In this document: piece after piece, positions 28,299 through 38,141 of the stretch
How positions within the stretch are numbered: the stretch's first letter is position 1
How the letters are laid out: each line of letters starts with the position of its first letter
Source of the DNA: Candidatus Pelagibacter communis
Lineage (GTDB): Bacteria; Pseudomonadota; Alphaproteobacteria; Pelagibacterales; Pelagibacteraceae
Direction of reading: 5' to 3'
Assembly (NCBI GenBank): GCA_001179885.1
Contig: CVSD01000016.1
Location: 1 to 64,000, forward strand
Length of the DNA: 64,000 bases
Notes under the pieces: model-generated
Database searches by the model: none
What the model was told of the DNA's origin: nothing
The model's input: only the letters and a program-made list of their open reading frames with translations
Program-made: the position numbers and the translations under genes

Positions 28299-28732
28299 TT
28301 ACCAGTTGAACCAAAACCTCCGTCACCTCGTACTGAGTCTGGAAGTTCATTCGTTTCCTCTAGTTCCATTTTTATAACTGGAACTAGAACCATTTGAGCA
28401 ACTCTATCATTATTATTGATTATAAAATTTTCATTACCATGATTAAATAAAATAATCTTAAGTTCTCCCCTATAATCGCTATCAATCGTACCCGGTGTAT
28501 TTAAAACACTTATATTATTTTTTGCAGCCAATCCTGATCTTGGTCTAATTTGAATTTCATATTTTTCAGGAAATGCAACTGATAATCCTGTTGGAACAAG
28601 ACAAGACGTATTAGGCTCTAAATTAATTGGTTTTTCGACGAATGCCATTAAATCCATACCAGATGCCCCATTAGTTTTGTAAGTAGGCAATTTTACAGAG
28701 GAATTTAATTTTTTTATTAAAATTTTAACCAT
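28295..28732 (-). CDS. dut: dUTP diphosphatase
   Basis: Hydrolyses dUTP to dUMP, keeping uracil out of DNA and feeding thymidylate synthesis. The five trimeric dUTPase motifs are present, including ASGMDL (motif 1), RPRSGLA (2), GTIDSDYRGE (3), ERVAQM as DRVAQM (4) and the C-terminal RGDGGFGSTG (5). At 145 residues it is typical. It overlaps coaBC by one base and thiF by four. dut next to coaBC is common in Proteobacteria. Confidence 0.96.
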   Translation of the reverse strand: MVKILIKKLNSSVKLPTYKTNGASGMDLMAFVEKPINLEPNTSCLVPTGLSVAFPEKYEIQIRPRSGLAAKNNISVLNTPGTIDSDYRGELKIILFNHGNENFIINNNDRVAQMVLVPVIKMELEETNELPDSVRGDGGFGSTGK

Positions 28733-29931
28733 CAGTTTAAATGATTAATAATTTTTTCAACTATTTCGTCTGAAATCTCAGATTTAGATTTATATTTAAG
28801 TTTTTCAGTCCTATCATTATTATAAAAAATTGAGACCTCGTTAAAATTAGAATTAAATCCAATTTTTTTATTTGACACATCATTAGCAATTATCCAGTCA
28901 CAATTTTTTTCATTAAGTTTTTTATTTGCATAATTTTCTAAATTATTGGTTTCTGCAGCAAAGCCAACAACAAGTTTAGGTCTCAAAGAATTATGATTAG
29001 AAACATAGTTTAAAATATCAACATTTTTTTCTAATACTAAATTTAATTCATCCTGTTTTTTTAATTTAATTTTAGAAACATCTTTGACTTTGTAATCACT
29101 CACAGCCGCTGAAAATATTGCAACATCAGCAGGTAAATTGTTTAGTGTTGCTTGAAACATTTCTTCTGCTGTTTCAACTTTTATTAAATTAATATTATCA
29201 TTTATCTTTAAATTTGTAGGACCAGAAATTAAGGTTGTATTAAAACCTTTTTTTGATAGTGATTTTGCAATTTCATAACCTTGTTTTCCGCTTGATTTAT
29301 TAGTAATAAATCTTACTGGATCAATATATTCATTAGTAGGTCCGGCTGTCACAATAGCTTTTAATTTATTGTTCATTTTTAAATTTTTAAAGTAACTTTC
29401 TATTTCATTTACTATGTCTTTTGGGTCCGACATTTTTCCCTCACCATATTCACCGCAAGCCATATCTCCAATTTCCGGACCAATTAATTGATAGTTATAA
29501 GTTTTAAGTTTAGATATATTTTGCTTTGTAGATTTATGTTCCCACATTCTTACATTCATTGCTGGAGCTACAAAAATTTTTTTGTTAGAAGCAAGAGTAA
29601 CTGTAGACGCTAGATCATCAGAATTTCCATTTGCAAGCTTGGAAATTGTATTAGCTGTTGCAGGAGCAATTAATATTAGATCTGCCCATCTTGATAGATT
29701 AATATGGTCCATTTCTGCTTCATTTTCTAAACTAAAAAGATCTTGATAAACTTTTGACTGAGATAAAGAGGTAATTGAAAGAGGCGTCACAAACTGCGCA
29801 CCACTTTTGGTAAGAATTGTCTTTATAATTACACCATTTTTTTTTAAAAGCCTTATTATTTCAAGACTTTTATAAGCAGCTATGCCACCACAAATTATTA
29901 ACAATATTTTTTTATTATTCAAATTATTCAT
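28732..29931 (-). CDS. coaBC: Bifunctional phosphopantothenoylcysteine decarboxylase / synthetase
   Basis: Performs two steps of coenzyme A synthesis. The N-terminal flavoprotein domain (1-180) shows ICGGIAAYKS and PAMNVRMW (the CoaC active-site segment). The C-terminal CoaB domain begins about residue 190 with VTAGPTNEYIDPVRFITN and SSGKQGYEIA. Length 399 is typical. It lies 8 bp after ubiB and overlaps dut by one base. Confidence 0.96.
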   Translation of the reverse strand: MNNLNNKKILLIICGGIAAYKSLEIIRLLKKNGVIIKTILTKSGAQFVTPLSITSLSQSKVYQDLFSLENEAEMDHINLSRWADLILIAPATANTISKLANGNSDDLASTVTLASNKKIFVAPAMNVRMWEHKSTKQNISKLKTYNYQLIGPEIGDMACGEYGEGKMSDPKDIVNEIESYFKNLKMNNKLKAIVTAGPTNEYIDPVRFITNKSSGKQGYEIAKSLSKKGFNTTLISGPTNLKINDNINLIKVETAEEMFQATLNNLPADVAIFSAAVSDYKVKDVSKIKLKKQDELNLVLEKNVDILNYVSNHNSLRPKLVVGFAAETNNLENYANKKLNEKNCDWIIANDVSNKKIGFNSNFNEVSIFYNNDRTEKLKYKSKSEISDEIVEKIINHLN

Positions 29932-29939
29932 CGTGTGAA

Positions 29940-31508
29940 TTAAAATACCAATAGACCAAAAATTACAAGAACTAATATCCCAATAATTGATTGATTTCTA
30001 AAAACAGTCATTTCTGATTTTTGAATATTTAATGCATTAAAAGAATCGGAATTTTGAGGTATTTGTCCACTAGCAAGATAAGTAAGAGCTTGATTAGCTT
30101 TATCCATTATTTCTGGAAATTCTGGCAATCTTTTAATTACTTCCGATGTATTTTGAAGAGTTTCATTTAATTTTGTCATTGGATCTTTGGTTTCTTTTAA
30201 CCAACTTTCAAGCACCGGCCTTGAAGTTGTCCAAATGTTTGTTTCAGGATTTAATTTTCTGGCTACTCCTTCAACAACAACCATTGTTTTTTGTAGCATT
30301 AACAATTGCGGTTGAGTTTGCATATTGAATTTTTCAGTTACATCAAAAAGTTGTTTTAATAATTTTCCTCCCGAAATATCTTTTACTGTTTGACCAAAAA
30401 TAGGTTCTCCGATTGATCTCAATGCTTGTGCAAGATCATCTATTGGAACTTGTTTTGGAACTAGACCAGCAATTAAATGAACTTCAGCGACCTTACGATA
30501 GTCTCTTTGAATAAAACCAAACAATATCTCAGCTAGAAATCTTTTGCTCATTTTATCTAATCTACCCATTATACCAAAATCAATAGGTACAATTTGACCA
30601 TCTTTATCTATAAAAATATTTCCTTGATGCATATCAGCATGAAAAAAACCATCTCTTACAGCATGTCTTAAAAAATTTTGAATAATGTCTTCTGCAATTT
30701 TTTTAGTATTAAAATTTTTATTTTTAAGCTTTTGTGTTTCTCTGATCGATATTCCATCAATCCAATCTAAAGTCATTACATTTTCACTTGTATAATTCCA
30801 ATAAATTTGAGGAACTCTAAATCCTACATCATTTTTAGTATTTTCTGCATATTCATTTGCTGCTGCAGCCTCAAATCTTAAGTCCATTTCTAAATTTGTA
30901 ATTTCTTTTAACAAAAAAACAACTTCAACTAATTTCAGTCTTTTTGTTTTCTTTATAATCGACTCAATTAAAAAAGCAAAAAGCATTATTGCATCAATTT
31001 CTTCATTAAATATTTTTTTTATATTTGGTCTAAGTATTTTAATTGCCACTTCTTTAATAGTACCATTATCATTAATTTGTGCTTTATGTACTTGAGCAAT
31101 GGATGCAGCTGCGACAGGATCACTTAAATTGATTATAGAGTTATATGTTTCACTTCCTAAATCATTTCTTATGATTTCTTGAGCTTGAAGTAATGAAAAT
31201 GGAGGTAATTTATCTTGAAGGTTCTCTAATTTTTTTGAGAGTTCTTCACCAATAATATCTGGTCTGGTAGCTAAAAACTGCCCAAGTTTTATAAAAGTTG
31301 TACCCATTGACTCGAGAGAGCTAGATAATCTCTCACCTTCATCTAAATTTTTTTTTATTTTTTCCCGCTCAGAAAAAGAAAAAGATAAAATTTTGAATAA
31401 AATTTTTATAATTAAGGGAGGTTCGCGAAATTTTGATACTATATTTAATATATCAGATTTAGCAACTTTTCTTCCAAGTTTAAATAATGTTATTAATTTT
31501 TTAATCAT
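29940..31508 (-). CDS. ubiB: UbiB-family ubiquinone biosynthesis protein kinase-like ATPase
   Basis: Atypical kinase-like protein (ADCK/COQ8 family) required for ubiquinone synthesis at the membrane. The KxGQ motif appears as IKLGQFLATRPDI; the nucleotide site includes VAIKIL and the catalytic-loop region HADMHQGNIF and PIDFGIMG. A C-terminal hydrophobic segment (last about 22 residues) anchors it. ATG 31508 is chosen because it overlaps the ubiE stop as TAATG, giving 522 residues; an in-frame ATG at 31520 would add four residues. Confidence 0.94.
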   Translation of the reverse strand: MIKKLITLFKLGRKVAKSDILNIVSKFREPPLIIKILFKILSFSFSEREKIKKNLDEGERLSSSLESMGTTFIKLGQFLATRPDIIGEELSKKLENLQDKLPPFSLLQAQEIIRNDLGSETYNSIINLSDPVAAASIAQVHKAQINDNGTIKEVAIKILRPNIKKIFNEEIDAIMLFAFLIESIIKKTKRLKLVEVVFLLKEITNLEMDLRFEAAAANEYAENTKNDVGFRVPQIYWNYTSENVMTLDWIDGISIRETQKLKNKNFNTKKIAEDIIQNFLRHAVRDGFFHADMHQGNIFIDKDGQIVPIDFGIMGRLDKMSKRFLAEILFGFIQRDYRKVAEVHLIAGLVPKQVPIDDLAQALRSIGEPIFGQTVKDISGGKLLKQLFDVTEKFNMQTQPQLLMLQKTMVVVEGVARKLNPETNIWTTSRPVLESWLKETKDPMTKLNETLQNTSEVIKRLPEFPEIMDKANQALTYLASGQIPQNSDSFNALNIQKSEMTVFRNQSIIGILVLVIFGLLVF

Positions 31509-32212
31509 TAAATTTTCCATCCGCTATGTATAGAAACTATTCCTCCAGATAGATTTCTATAAGTGCATTTTTTAAAATTATGTTTAATCATCAAATCAAT
31601 TAATTCATCTTGATTTACAAAGTTTTGTATACTTTTAATAAGATATTCATAAGGTTCTTCTTTACCTACAACAAATTTTCCAATTTTTGGTATAATTTTT
31701 GAATAATTTTTGTAAAAAAAATCAAGACCTGAATTTTGTATTTTTGAAAATTCGAGACATAAAAATCTTCCACCAGGTTTTAAAACTCGATAAGCTTCTG
31801 ACAAACATTTATTTAAATTTTTGGTATTTCGTAAACCAAAACTTATTGTGTAAAAATCATATATATTGTCATGATTCGGTATCTTTTCTGCAGGGGCGAT
31901 AATCCATTTTAAATTCTTATATTTATTTAACTTTTCTTTTCCTTTATTTATCATTCCTTCATTGGGATCAACACATGTGACTTCTGAAAATTCATTTACA
32001 TATTTTAAAAATAGCTTGGCTATATCTCCAGTACCACAAGCAACATCTATCAAATTTTGGTTTTTAGAGGGATTCATCATATTTATTAAACTTTTTTTCC
32101 ATAATCGATGAATACCCAGTGACATAAAATCATTCATCAAGTCGTATCGATCATAGACTTGATTAAAAACATTTTGGACTAGTCCTCTTTTATTTTGTAA
32201 AAATTGTTGCAT
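31508..32212 (-). CDS. ubiE: Ubiquinone/menaquinone C-methyltransferase
   Basis: SAM-dependent methyltransferase of ubiquinone synthesis. Motif I is DVACGTGDIA; the family blocks VFNQVYDRYDLMNDFMSLGIHR-like N-terminus, FGLRNTKN and RVLKPGGRF are all present. Length 234 is typical for alphaproteobacterial UbiE. It is first gene of a minus-strand operon followed by ubiB. It is divergent from mutM with only 31 bp between the two ATGs, the standard ubiE/mutM arrangement but very compact. Confidence 0.95.
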   Translation of the reverse strand: MQQFLQNKRGLVQNVFNQVYDRYDLMNDFMSLGIHRLWKKSLINMMNPSKNQNLIDVACGTGDIAKLFLKYVNEFSEVTCVDPNEGMINKGKEKLNKYKNLKWIIAPAEKIPNHDNIYDFYTISFGLRNTKNLNKCLSEAYRVLKPGGRFLCLEFSKIQNSGLDFFYKNYSKIIPKIGKFVVGKEEPYEYLIKSIQNFVNQDELIDLMIKHNFKKCTYRNLSGGIVSIHSGWKI

Positions 32213-32243
32213 AAAAAAAAATATATATTGAATATAGTATTAA

Positions 32244-33107
32244 ATGCCAGAATTACCAGAAGTAGAAATTGTTAGACAATCATTACTTAAAAAAATTAAA
32301 CAAAAAAAGGTAAAAAATGTACTAGTTAGAAATAGAAATTTAAGGTTAAAAATTCCATTATATTTTGTAGGTTTTATTAAAGGTCAAAAAATAATTGATG
32401 TTAAAAGATTTTCTAAATACATAATTTTTTGTTTTTCAAACTTTAGTTATTGTTTGTTACATCTTGGTATGTCAGGAACAATTCATATTGTCAATAAATG
32501 TAAAAAAAATTTATTTACAAATGCAAGTTTTTATAGCTCACCCAAACTACCAAAAAAACATAATCATGTAGAAATAATATTTAAAGATTTAAAAGTTATT
32601 TACAATGATCCAAGAAGATTTGGTTTTTTCCAAATAATTAAAAATTCAAAATTACTTAAAAAAAGATTTGTAAGGCTAGGTCCTGAACCATTTCAATCAG
32701 AGTTCAATTTAGACTATATTCGTTCCTTTTTTATAGGAAAAAAAAAAAATATAAAAAATTTTTTACTTGATCAAAATTTTGTTTCAGGCATTGGAAATAT
32801 ATACGCAAGTGAGATTTTGTTCTTAAGTAAAATAAATCCACAAAAGAAAGCGCATCTAATTAAAGAGAATGACTGTAAAAAAATTATAATAAATGCAAAA
32901 AAAGTTCTTTTTAGAGCAATTAAAAAGGGAGGTTCAAGTATAAGAGATTTTAAAAACACTTTAGGTAAAGAAGGTAATTTTCAAAAAGATTTTAATGTTT
33001 ATGAAAGAAATGGACTGAGATGTAAACGATTTGGATGTAAAGGTATCATTCAAAAAAAATTTATTTCTAATAGATCTACTTATTTTTGCAATATTTGCCA
33101 ATTATAA
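32244..33107 (+). CDS. mutM: Formamidopyrimidine-DNA glycosylase
   Basis: Base-excision repair enzyme for 8-oxoguanine and formamidopyrimidines. The mature N-terminus PELPEVE contains catalytic Pro2 and Glu3; an H2TH region appears around LLDQNFVSGIGNIYASEILF. The C-terminal zinc finger keeps its four cysteines (CKRFGC and CNIC). Length 287 is near standard. rpsT follows 50 bp later. Confidence 0.95.
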   Translation: MPELPEVEIVRQSLLKKIKQKKVKNVLVRNRNLRLKIPLYFVGFIKGQKIIDVKRFSKYIIFCFSNFSYCLLHLGMSGTIHIVNKCKKNLFTNASFYSSPKLPKKHNHVEIIFKDLKVIYNDPRRFGFFQIIKNSKLLKKRFVRLGPEPFQSEFNLDYIRSFFIGKKKNIKNFLLDQNFVSGIGNIYASEILFLSKINPQKKAHLIKENDCKKIIINAKKVLFRAIKKGGSSIRDFKNTLGKEGNFQKDFNVYERNGLRCKRFGCKGIIQKKFISNRSTYFCNICQL

Positions 33108-33157
33108 TGAATTATTTAATTGACCAAAATAAAATCTCGAGCTATACCCCTGCGCAT

Positions 33158-33418
33158 ATGGCTAATACAAAATCTGCAATCAAGAGGATTAGAAGAATTT
33201 CTAAGCAAACTGCTGTAAACAGGGCAAGAAAAAGCAGATACAAAAATGCTATAAAAAAAATGAAAACATTAATTGATGACAAAAAAAAATCAGAAGCACT
33301 AAAATTCTTACCTAAGTTGAATTCTGAGCTAATGATGATAGCTAAAACTGGAATAATTAAAAAACAAAATGCTTCAAGAAATGTTTCAAGGTTTACAAAG
33401 AAAATAGCTTCTATCTAG
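33158..33418 (+). CDS. rpsT: Ribosomal protein S20
   Basis: 16S rRNA-binding protein of 86 residues, beginning MANTKSAIKRIRRISKQ and ending with a basic helix. ATG 33158 is the correct start: the open frame extends 24 codons upstream, but those codons overlap the mutM end and are not S20-like. rpsT upstream of dnaA is a common alphaproteobacterial order. A weak terminator follows at 33433. Confidence 0.96.
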   Translation: MANTKSAIKRIRRISKQTAVNRARKSRYKNAIKKMKTLIDDKKKSEALKFLPKLNSELMMIAKTGIIKKQNASRNVSRFTKKIASI

Positions 33419-33432
33419 TTGAATAATACTTC

Positions 33433-33457
33433 AGGTTGTCAGCACCATACAACTTTT
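33433..33457 (+). terminator. Weak hairpin after rpsT
   Basis: A seven-pair stem AGGTTGT / ACAACTT with one G-T pair, a nine-base loop and TTTT just after it. It starts 14 bp after the rpsT stop and would separate rpsT from dnaA. The stem is short, so this is tentative. Confidence 0.45.
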
Positions 33458-33692
33458 AAGTCTACATAATCTGTATATAAAATTTTGTTTAAGTACAACA
33501 TTTAGATTTAGTAAATAAATAAATATATAAGATTCAATTATAAATTTATATTATAAATATTTATAAATAAATTTTTGTCAAATATTTTTTTTTATTTTTT
33601 ATTTTTTACACAATCGTAGATTTTATTTTTTTTTTTATTTTTAAAATTATTTGTTGCAATATTTTTATTATGGTCCTAACTGAAGTTTCTCC
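33458..33692 (+). other. AT-rich dnaA upstream region (235 bp, no gene)
   Basis: No open frame of note. From about 33480 to 33670 the sequence is nearly all A and T, with long T-runs and the self-complementary block TTATAAATTTATATTATAAA near 33538-33557. One DnaA-box-like element, TTTTACACA (two mismatches to TTATCCACA), is around 33604. The region must hold the dnaA promoter. An origin is conceivable because dnaA-dnaN follow, but one degenerate box is weak support. Confidence 0.4.
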
Positions 33693-35114
33693 ATGCTTAT
33701 GAAGAATTCAAATACAAATAAAGATCTTAACAATTTAAAATCTGAAAATCTTGATTGGAAATTAGTCCAAGAGCAAATGAAAAATAAATTAGGTCTAGAC
33801 ATTTATGAAAGTTGGCTTAAAAAGATTGATTTTGTTGAGGAGATTAACAACTATGTATTATTATCAGTTCCAACAAGGTTTATCCGCGATTGGATTACAT
33901 CAAGATATTTAGACCAAATCTTAAATATTATTAAAAATTTTAAAAAAGACATTATTCGAATTGAATTTAAAATTATTGAACAAAAAGTTACACAAATTAA
34001 GAATGAGAAGCATTTTAAGATTTTAGAAACTAATGAAAATGTATCTTTTATAAAAGACTCATTCCTACAATATAATCGAATAGACCCAAATAAAAAGTTT
34101 CAAAACTTTATTACAGGACCAAGTAATAAATTAGCGTATGAAGCATCAATTAAAGTTTCAGAAAATATTGCACATTATAATCCTCTTTATATATATGGAG
34201 GTGTTGGAATGGGAAAAACGCATCTTTTAAATTCTATAGGATACCAACTAAAAAAGGATAATAAAGTAATGTTTATTTCAGCTGAGCGTTTTATGTATCA
34301 ATTTGTTAAATCTATAAAATCTAACGACATGGTTAAATTTAAAGAATACTTTAGAAATACAGATATTTTACTAATTGATGATATACAGTTCATGAATGGT
34401 AAAGAGGCAATGCAGGAAGAATTTTTTCATACATTTAATGCTCTACTAGATAAAGGTTCCCAAATTATTATCTCAGCTGATAGAGCTCCAAATAAATTGT
34501 CTAGAATTCAAGAGAGGATAAAATCTAGATTTGCAGGTGGTTTAGTTGTTGATATTCAAAAGCCTGATCATAACCTTAGAAAACAGATTATTGAAAAAAA
34601 AATTCAAGAATTAAATGTATTGCATAGTGATCAATTAGAGTTACCACAAGAAATTAAAGATTTTATTAGTTTAGAAATAACAACCAGTATAAGAGAAATT
34701 GTAGGAGCAATTAATCGAATAATTTCATTTTCAAAAATTTATAAGAAAATTCCAAATTTGGCTGAAACAAAAGTTATATTAAAAGATTTACTTAATATTA
34801 ATGAAAACAAAGTAACCATAGACTTAATCCAAACTATTGTTTGTAAATTCTTTAAAATAAGTAAAAATGAGATGCTATCATCTAGAAGATCTAGATATCT
34901 GGTGAGACCCAGACAAACGGCAATATATTTAACAAAAATTCTTACTTCAAAATCTTTACCAGAAATTGGCAGAGATTTTTCAAATAGAGATCATACGACG
35001 ATAATACATTCTGTAAAAACTATTGAAAAGTTGAAAGAAAAAGACCAAGATATGGCTGACAATATTAACAAACTTAAAAATCAAATTTTATACAATAAAG
35101 AAGATGAAATTTAA
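33693..35114 (+). CDS. dnaA: Chromosomal replication initiator DnaA
   Basis: AAA+ initiator that binds DnaA boxes and opens the origin. Domain I (1-85) includes WKLVQEQMKNKLGLDIYESW; the ATPase has Walker A GGVGMGKT (near 169) and Walker B LLIDDIQF (near 228); domain IV has the DNA-binding signature DFSNRDHTTIIHS (near 427-440). The length of 473 is typical. Two in-frame ATGs (33693, 33699) are possible starts. dnaN overlaps the end by 11 bp. Confidence 0.97.
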   Translation: MLMKNSNTNKDLNNLKSENLDWKLVQEQMKNKLGLDIYESWLKKIDFVEEINNYVLLSVPTRFIRDWITSRYLDQILNIIKNFKKDIIRIEFKIIEQKVTQIKNEKHFKILETNENVSFIKDSFLQYNRIDPNKKFQNFITGPSNKLAYEASIKVSENIAHYNPLYIYGGVGMGKTHLLNSIGYQLKKDNKVMFISAERFMYQFVKSIKSNDMVKFKEYFRNTDILLIDDIQFMNGKEAMQEEFFHTFNALLDKGSQIIISADRAPNKLSRIQERIKSRFAGGLVVDIQKPDHNLRKQIIEKKIQELNVLHSDQLELPQEIKDFISLEITTSIREIVGAINRIISFSKIYKKIPNLAETKVILKDLLNINENKVTIDLIQTIVCKFFKISKNEMLSSRRSRYLVRPRQTAIYLTKILTSKSLPEIGRDFSNRDHTTIIHSVKTIEKLKEKDQDMADNINKLKNQILYNKEDEI

Positions 35115-36216
35115 TGTAAATCAACAAGATCTGCAACAAGCATTAAATTATTGTCAGGGTGTGATAGAAAAAAAAAGCACACTTCCAATATTATCCAATA
35201 TACTTTTAGATGCAAAAAGTTCTCAATTGACAGTAACTGCAACTGATTTAGATTTAATTTTTATTCATCAAATTCATAATATCGAAGTGATAGATGAAGG
35301 CAAAACTACAACTACTTTATCTACTATATATGATATCGCGAGAAAGCTCTCATCAGGCAAGAAAATTAGCTTAAATTTGACCGAAACAAGTAAATTACAT
35401 CTAGAGTCCGAAAAATCTATTTTCAATTTAAACTGTATTAGTGCTTCAGAATTTCCTTTAACAGATGAAAATTTTAATGAAAATGAATTTACAATTAAAT
35501 CAAAAGATCTCTTAAAATTATTAAACAAATGTAAATTTTCAGTTTCAAATGATGAAACTAGACATTATTTAAGTGGAATTTATCTTCATCAAACAGAAGT
35601 TGAAAACAAGTGCTATCTTACAGCTGTTGCAACTGACAGTCATCGTATGTCTATTTCAAAATTAAGATTAGATAAAAAGAAGGATTTTGAGCCAATTATC
35701 TTACCAAAAAAAACTATTTTTCAATTATGTTCATTACTAGAAAGTTATGATGGTGATGTAAAAATTTCAAATATTAAGTCTAAAATTAAATTCGAGCTTA
35801 ATAATAGCATTTTGATTTCAAAATTAATTGATGGAAAATTTCCAAATTACATACAGGTAATACCAAAAAATAATCAAAAGAAATTAGATGTTGATCTAGA
35901 ACTCTTTCAAAATTCAGTAGATCGAGTTGCTTCTGTTTCTCTTGATAAAAAAGATGGAGTAAAATTTAATTTAAAAAAAGACATGTTAGATCTATCTGTT
36001 AATAATACCAACAGCGGTGATGGAAAAGAGACTCTTCCAGTAAAGTTCGAACATGATATGGAGATAAGCTTTAACTCCAAATATTTAATTGATGTTGCAA
36101 CTCAAATTGACGGAAATAGAATAGAACTTTTTTTAAATGACTCAGGATCACCAGCGCTAATTAAGGATCCTGGAGATTTTGATAGCATTTTTGTTGTAAT
36201 GCCTATGAAAGGTTAA
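35104..36216 (+). CDS. dnaN: DNA polymerase III beta subunit (sliding clamp)
   Basis: Ring-shaped processivity clamp. Three repeated clamp folds span 370 residues, with KKSTLPILSNILLDA in domain I, TRHYLSGIYLH in domain II, DGKFPNYIQVIP in domain III, and the C-terminal VMPMKG resembling the usual VMPMR(L) end. The dnaA-dnaN order with translational overlap is conserved in many bacteria. It ends on a TTAA shared with the convergent plsC. Confidence 0.96.
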   Translation: MKFNVNQQDLQQALNYCQGVIEKKSTLPILSNILLDAKSSQLTVTATDLDLIFIHQIHNIEVIDEGKTTTTLSTIYDIARKLSSGKKISLNLTETSKLHLESEKSIFNLNCISASEFPLTDENFNENEFTIKSKDLLKLLNKCKFSVSNDETRHYLSGIYLHQTEVENKCYLTAVATDSHRMSISKLRLDKKKDFEPIILPKKTIFQLCSLLESYDGDVKISNIKSKIKFELNNSILISKLIDGKFPNYIQVIPKNNQKKLDVDLELFQNSVDRVASVSLDKKDGVKFNLKKDMLDLSVNNTNSGDGKETLPVKFEHDMEISFNSKYLIDVATQIDGNRIELFLNDSGSPALIKDPGDFDSIFVVMPMKG

Positions 36217-36914
36217 TTTAATATATCAAGTTCTGAATATATATTTTTTTCTAAAATTTTAATAAATTCCTCTTTTGTATAATTTGGCTGGATAGGTTCT
36301 AATATAGAAATTGTAATAGTTTTGTTACTATTTTTTGTTCCTTTCTTAGGCCAAACATTCCCAGAGTTAATAGCCAGTGGTTGGCAACAAATATTTAATT
36401 CTTCATAAATTCTAGAAGCTCCTTTTTTAAAGGAAGGTCTCTCGTTAGGTAAAACTCTTGTTCCTTGTGGAAAGATTATTAGTGGCCTGCTTGATTTAAG
36501 AATTATTTTTTTAATGTCATCAAAAAAATTTAAGTTTTCTTTAGATACTTTATTTCTTTTTATTGATATAGATCCAATTTTTTTTAGGTACCATCCAAAA
36601 ATAGGTATTAAAAGTAACTCTTTTTTTAAAATAAAAACTGGAGAATTGAAAATAGTTTGTAAATAGAATGTCTCAAACATCGATTGATGTGATGCAGCTA
36701 TGAAAAATTTTTGATCTGTAATGATATTTTCCTTTCCTTTAATTATTATTTTTGTAGTTAAAAAAAATTTTAAACAAAATCCAGCCCAGTGCCCCATTAA
36801 TTTTCCACCAATAAGTGTAACCTTTTGAGGTAAAATTAAAGCTGGAAGAAAAACTATTGAAATAATAATTATTCCTGCAAAAAAAATAATTGAAAATACT
36901 AAGTTTCTAATCAT
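36213..36914 (-). CDS. plsC: 1-acyl-sn-glycerol-3-phosphate acyltransferase
   Basis: Membrane-bound acyltransferase making phosphatidic acid. An N-terminal hydrophobic segment (5-28) precedes the catalytic motif HQSMFE (the HX4D/E type, about residues 75-80) and the substrate motif FPQGTRVLPNE (about 148-158). At 233 residues it fits the family. It is 12 bp downstream of lysA on the same strand, perhaps co-transcribed. Confidence 0.9.
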   Translation of the reverse strand: MIRNLVFSIIFFAGIIIISIVFLPALILPQKVTLIGGKLMGHWAGFCLKFFLTTKIIIKGKENIITDQKFFIAASHQSMFETFYLQTIFNSPVFILKKELLLIPIFGWYLKKIGSISIKRNKVSKENLNFFDDIKKIILKSSRPLIIFPQGTRVLPNERPSFKKGASRIYEELNICCQPLAINSGNVWPKKGTKNSNKTITISILEPIQPNYTKEEFIKILEKNIYSELDILN

Positions 36915-36926
36915 TGATATAAAAAG

Positions 36927-38141
36927 TTAGATTATATCTGTATATTTTTGTCTCTTTTTAATAACCTTAATTTTTGATCCTTCGATTAATATTTCTAGTG
37001 GTTTAGGTCTTAGATTATAATTAGAACTTAATGACATTCCATATGCACCCACATCACAAATTACAATTATATCCTTTTCCTTTAAGTTTTGGAAATTATT
37101 TACTGTTGAAAATTTATCTGTACTTTCACATATTGGTCCAACAAATTCATAAATTCTTTTTGATTTTTTGAAATTTTTTATTGAAGGTAATATACTGTGA
37201 ATCGCCCCATATAGAGCAGGTCTCATTAAGTCATTCATTGCTGCATCAATTATTACGAAACTTTTTTTACCACTTTTTTTAATATAGATTATTTTTGAAA
37301 TTAAAATTCCAGTATTTCCAATAATAGATCTACCTGGTTCAAATATAATTTTGGATTTTTTATTCTTTAAAAATTTTTTGATGGCTAAGTTGTATTTATT
37401 GTAATTCAGTTTTTTTGTTTTATCATCATATTTAATGCCCATACCACCACCTAAATCAATGAAATCAAAATTGTAGTCAGTTTTTGTAATAATTTTATCA
37501 ATAATCTTTAACATTTTTTCATAAGGCTTATAATCTAAAATCTGACTCCCAATATGAACACTTAAACATTTAAGATTTATATTGTTAGAATTTTTGCAGT
37601 ATCTAACTAGTTCATAAAATATTTTCTCATTCACTCCAAATTTATTTTCTTTTTTCCCCGTAGAAATTTGGTTCAGAGTTTTTGCGTCAGTATTTGGATT
37701 TAGTCTAATTCCTATTTGTACTCTTTTTTTCTTATTTTTTGCAATTCTTTCAATTTCTTTTATTTCACTTTTTGACTCGGCATTTATTAATAATATATTC
37801 TTATCAATGGCATAAGTTATTTCTTCGGTAGTTTTTCCAACACCTGAAAAAACAATTTTTTTAGGGCTAATACCAGCTTTAAGAGCAACTATTAATTCCC
37901 CTAATGAGACAACATCAGCTCCAAGTCCAAATTTTTTGATTTTTTTGATTAAATTTATATTTGGGTTAGATTTTATTGAGAAACATATTAATGGAGAAAA
38001 AGACTTAAAGTTTTTTCTGAAAATATTTATATTTTCCTTTAGTTTTTTATTAGAATAACAATAAGTTGGTGTATCGTATTTTTCAGCAATATTTTGTACA
38101 AAAACATTCTCAATTTTAAGTTTATTATTTATAAATTTCAT
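36927..38141 (-). CDS. lysA: Diaminopimelate decarboxylase
   Basis: PLP enzyme producing lysine from meso-diaminopimelate. Lys57 in CFSIKSNPN is the PLP lysine; HIGSQI, DLGGGMGI and EPGRSIIGN hold the cofactor phosphate, and CESTDKFST near the C-terminus supplies the active-site cysteine. Length 404 is typical. Its ATG overlaps the stop of the small lptM-like gene as TAATG, so argH, lptM and lysA are translationally chained. Confidence 0.95.
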   Translation of the reverse strand: MKFINNKLKIENVFVQNIAEKYDTPTYCYSNKKLKENINIFRKNFKSFSPLICFSIKSNPNINLIKKIKKFGLGADVVSLGELIVALKAGISPKKIVFSGVGKTTEEITYAIDKNILLINAESKSEIKEIERIAKNKKKRVQIGIRLNPNTDAKTLNQISTGKKENKFGVNEKIFYELVRYCKNSNNINLKCLSVHIGSQILDYKPYEKMLKIIDKIITKTDYNFDFIDLGGGMGIKYDDKTKKLNYNKYNLAIKKFLKNKKSKIIFEPGRSIIGNTGILISKIIYIKKSGKKSFVIIDAAMNDLMRPALYGAIHSILPSIKNFKKSKRIYEFVGPICESTDKFSTVNNFQNLKEKDIIVICDVGAYGMSLSSNYNLRPKPLEILIEGSKIKVIKKRQKYTDII

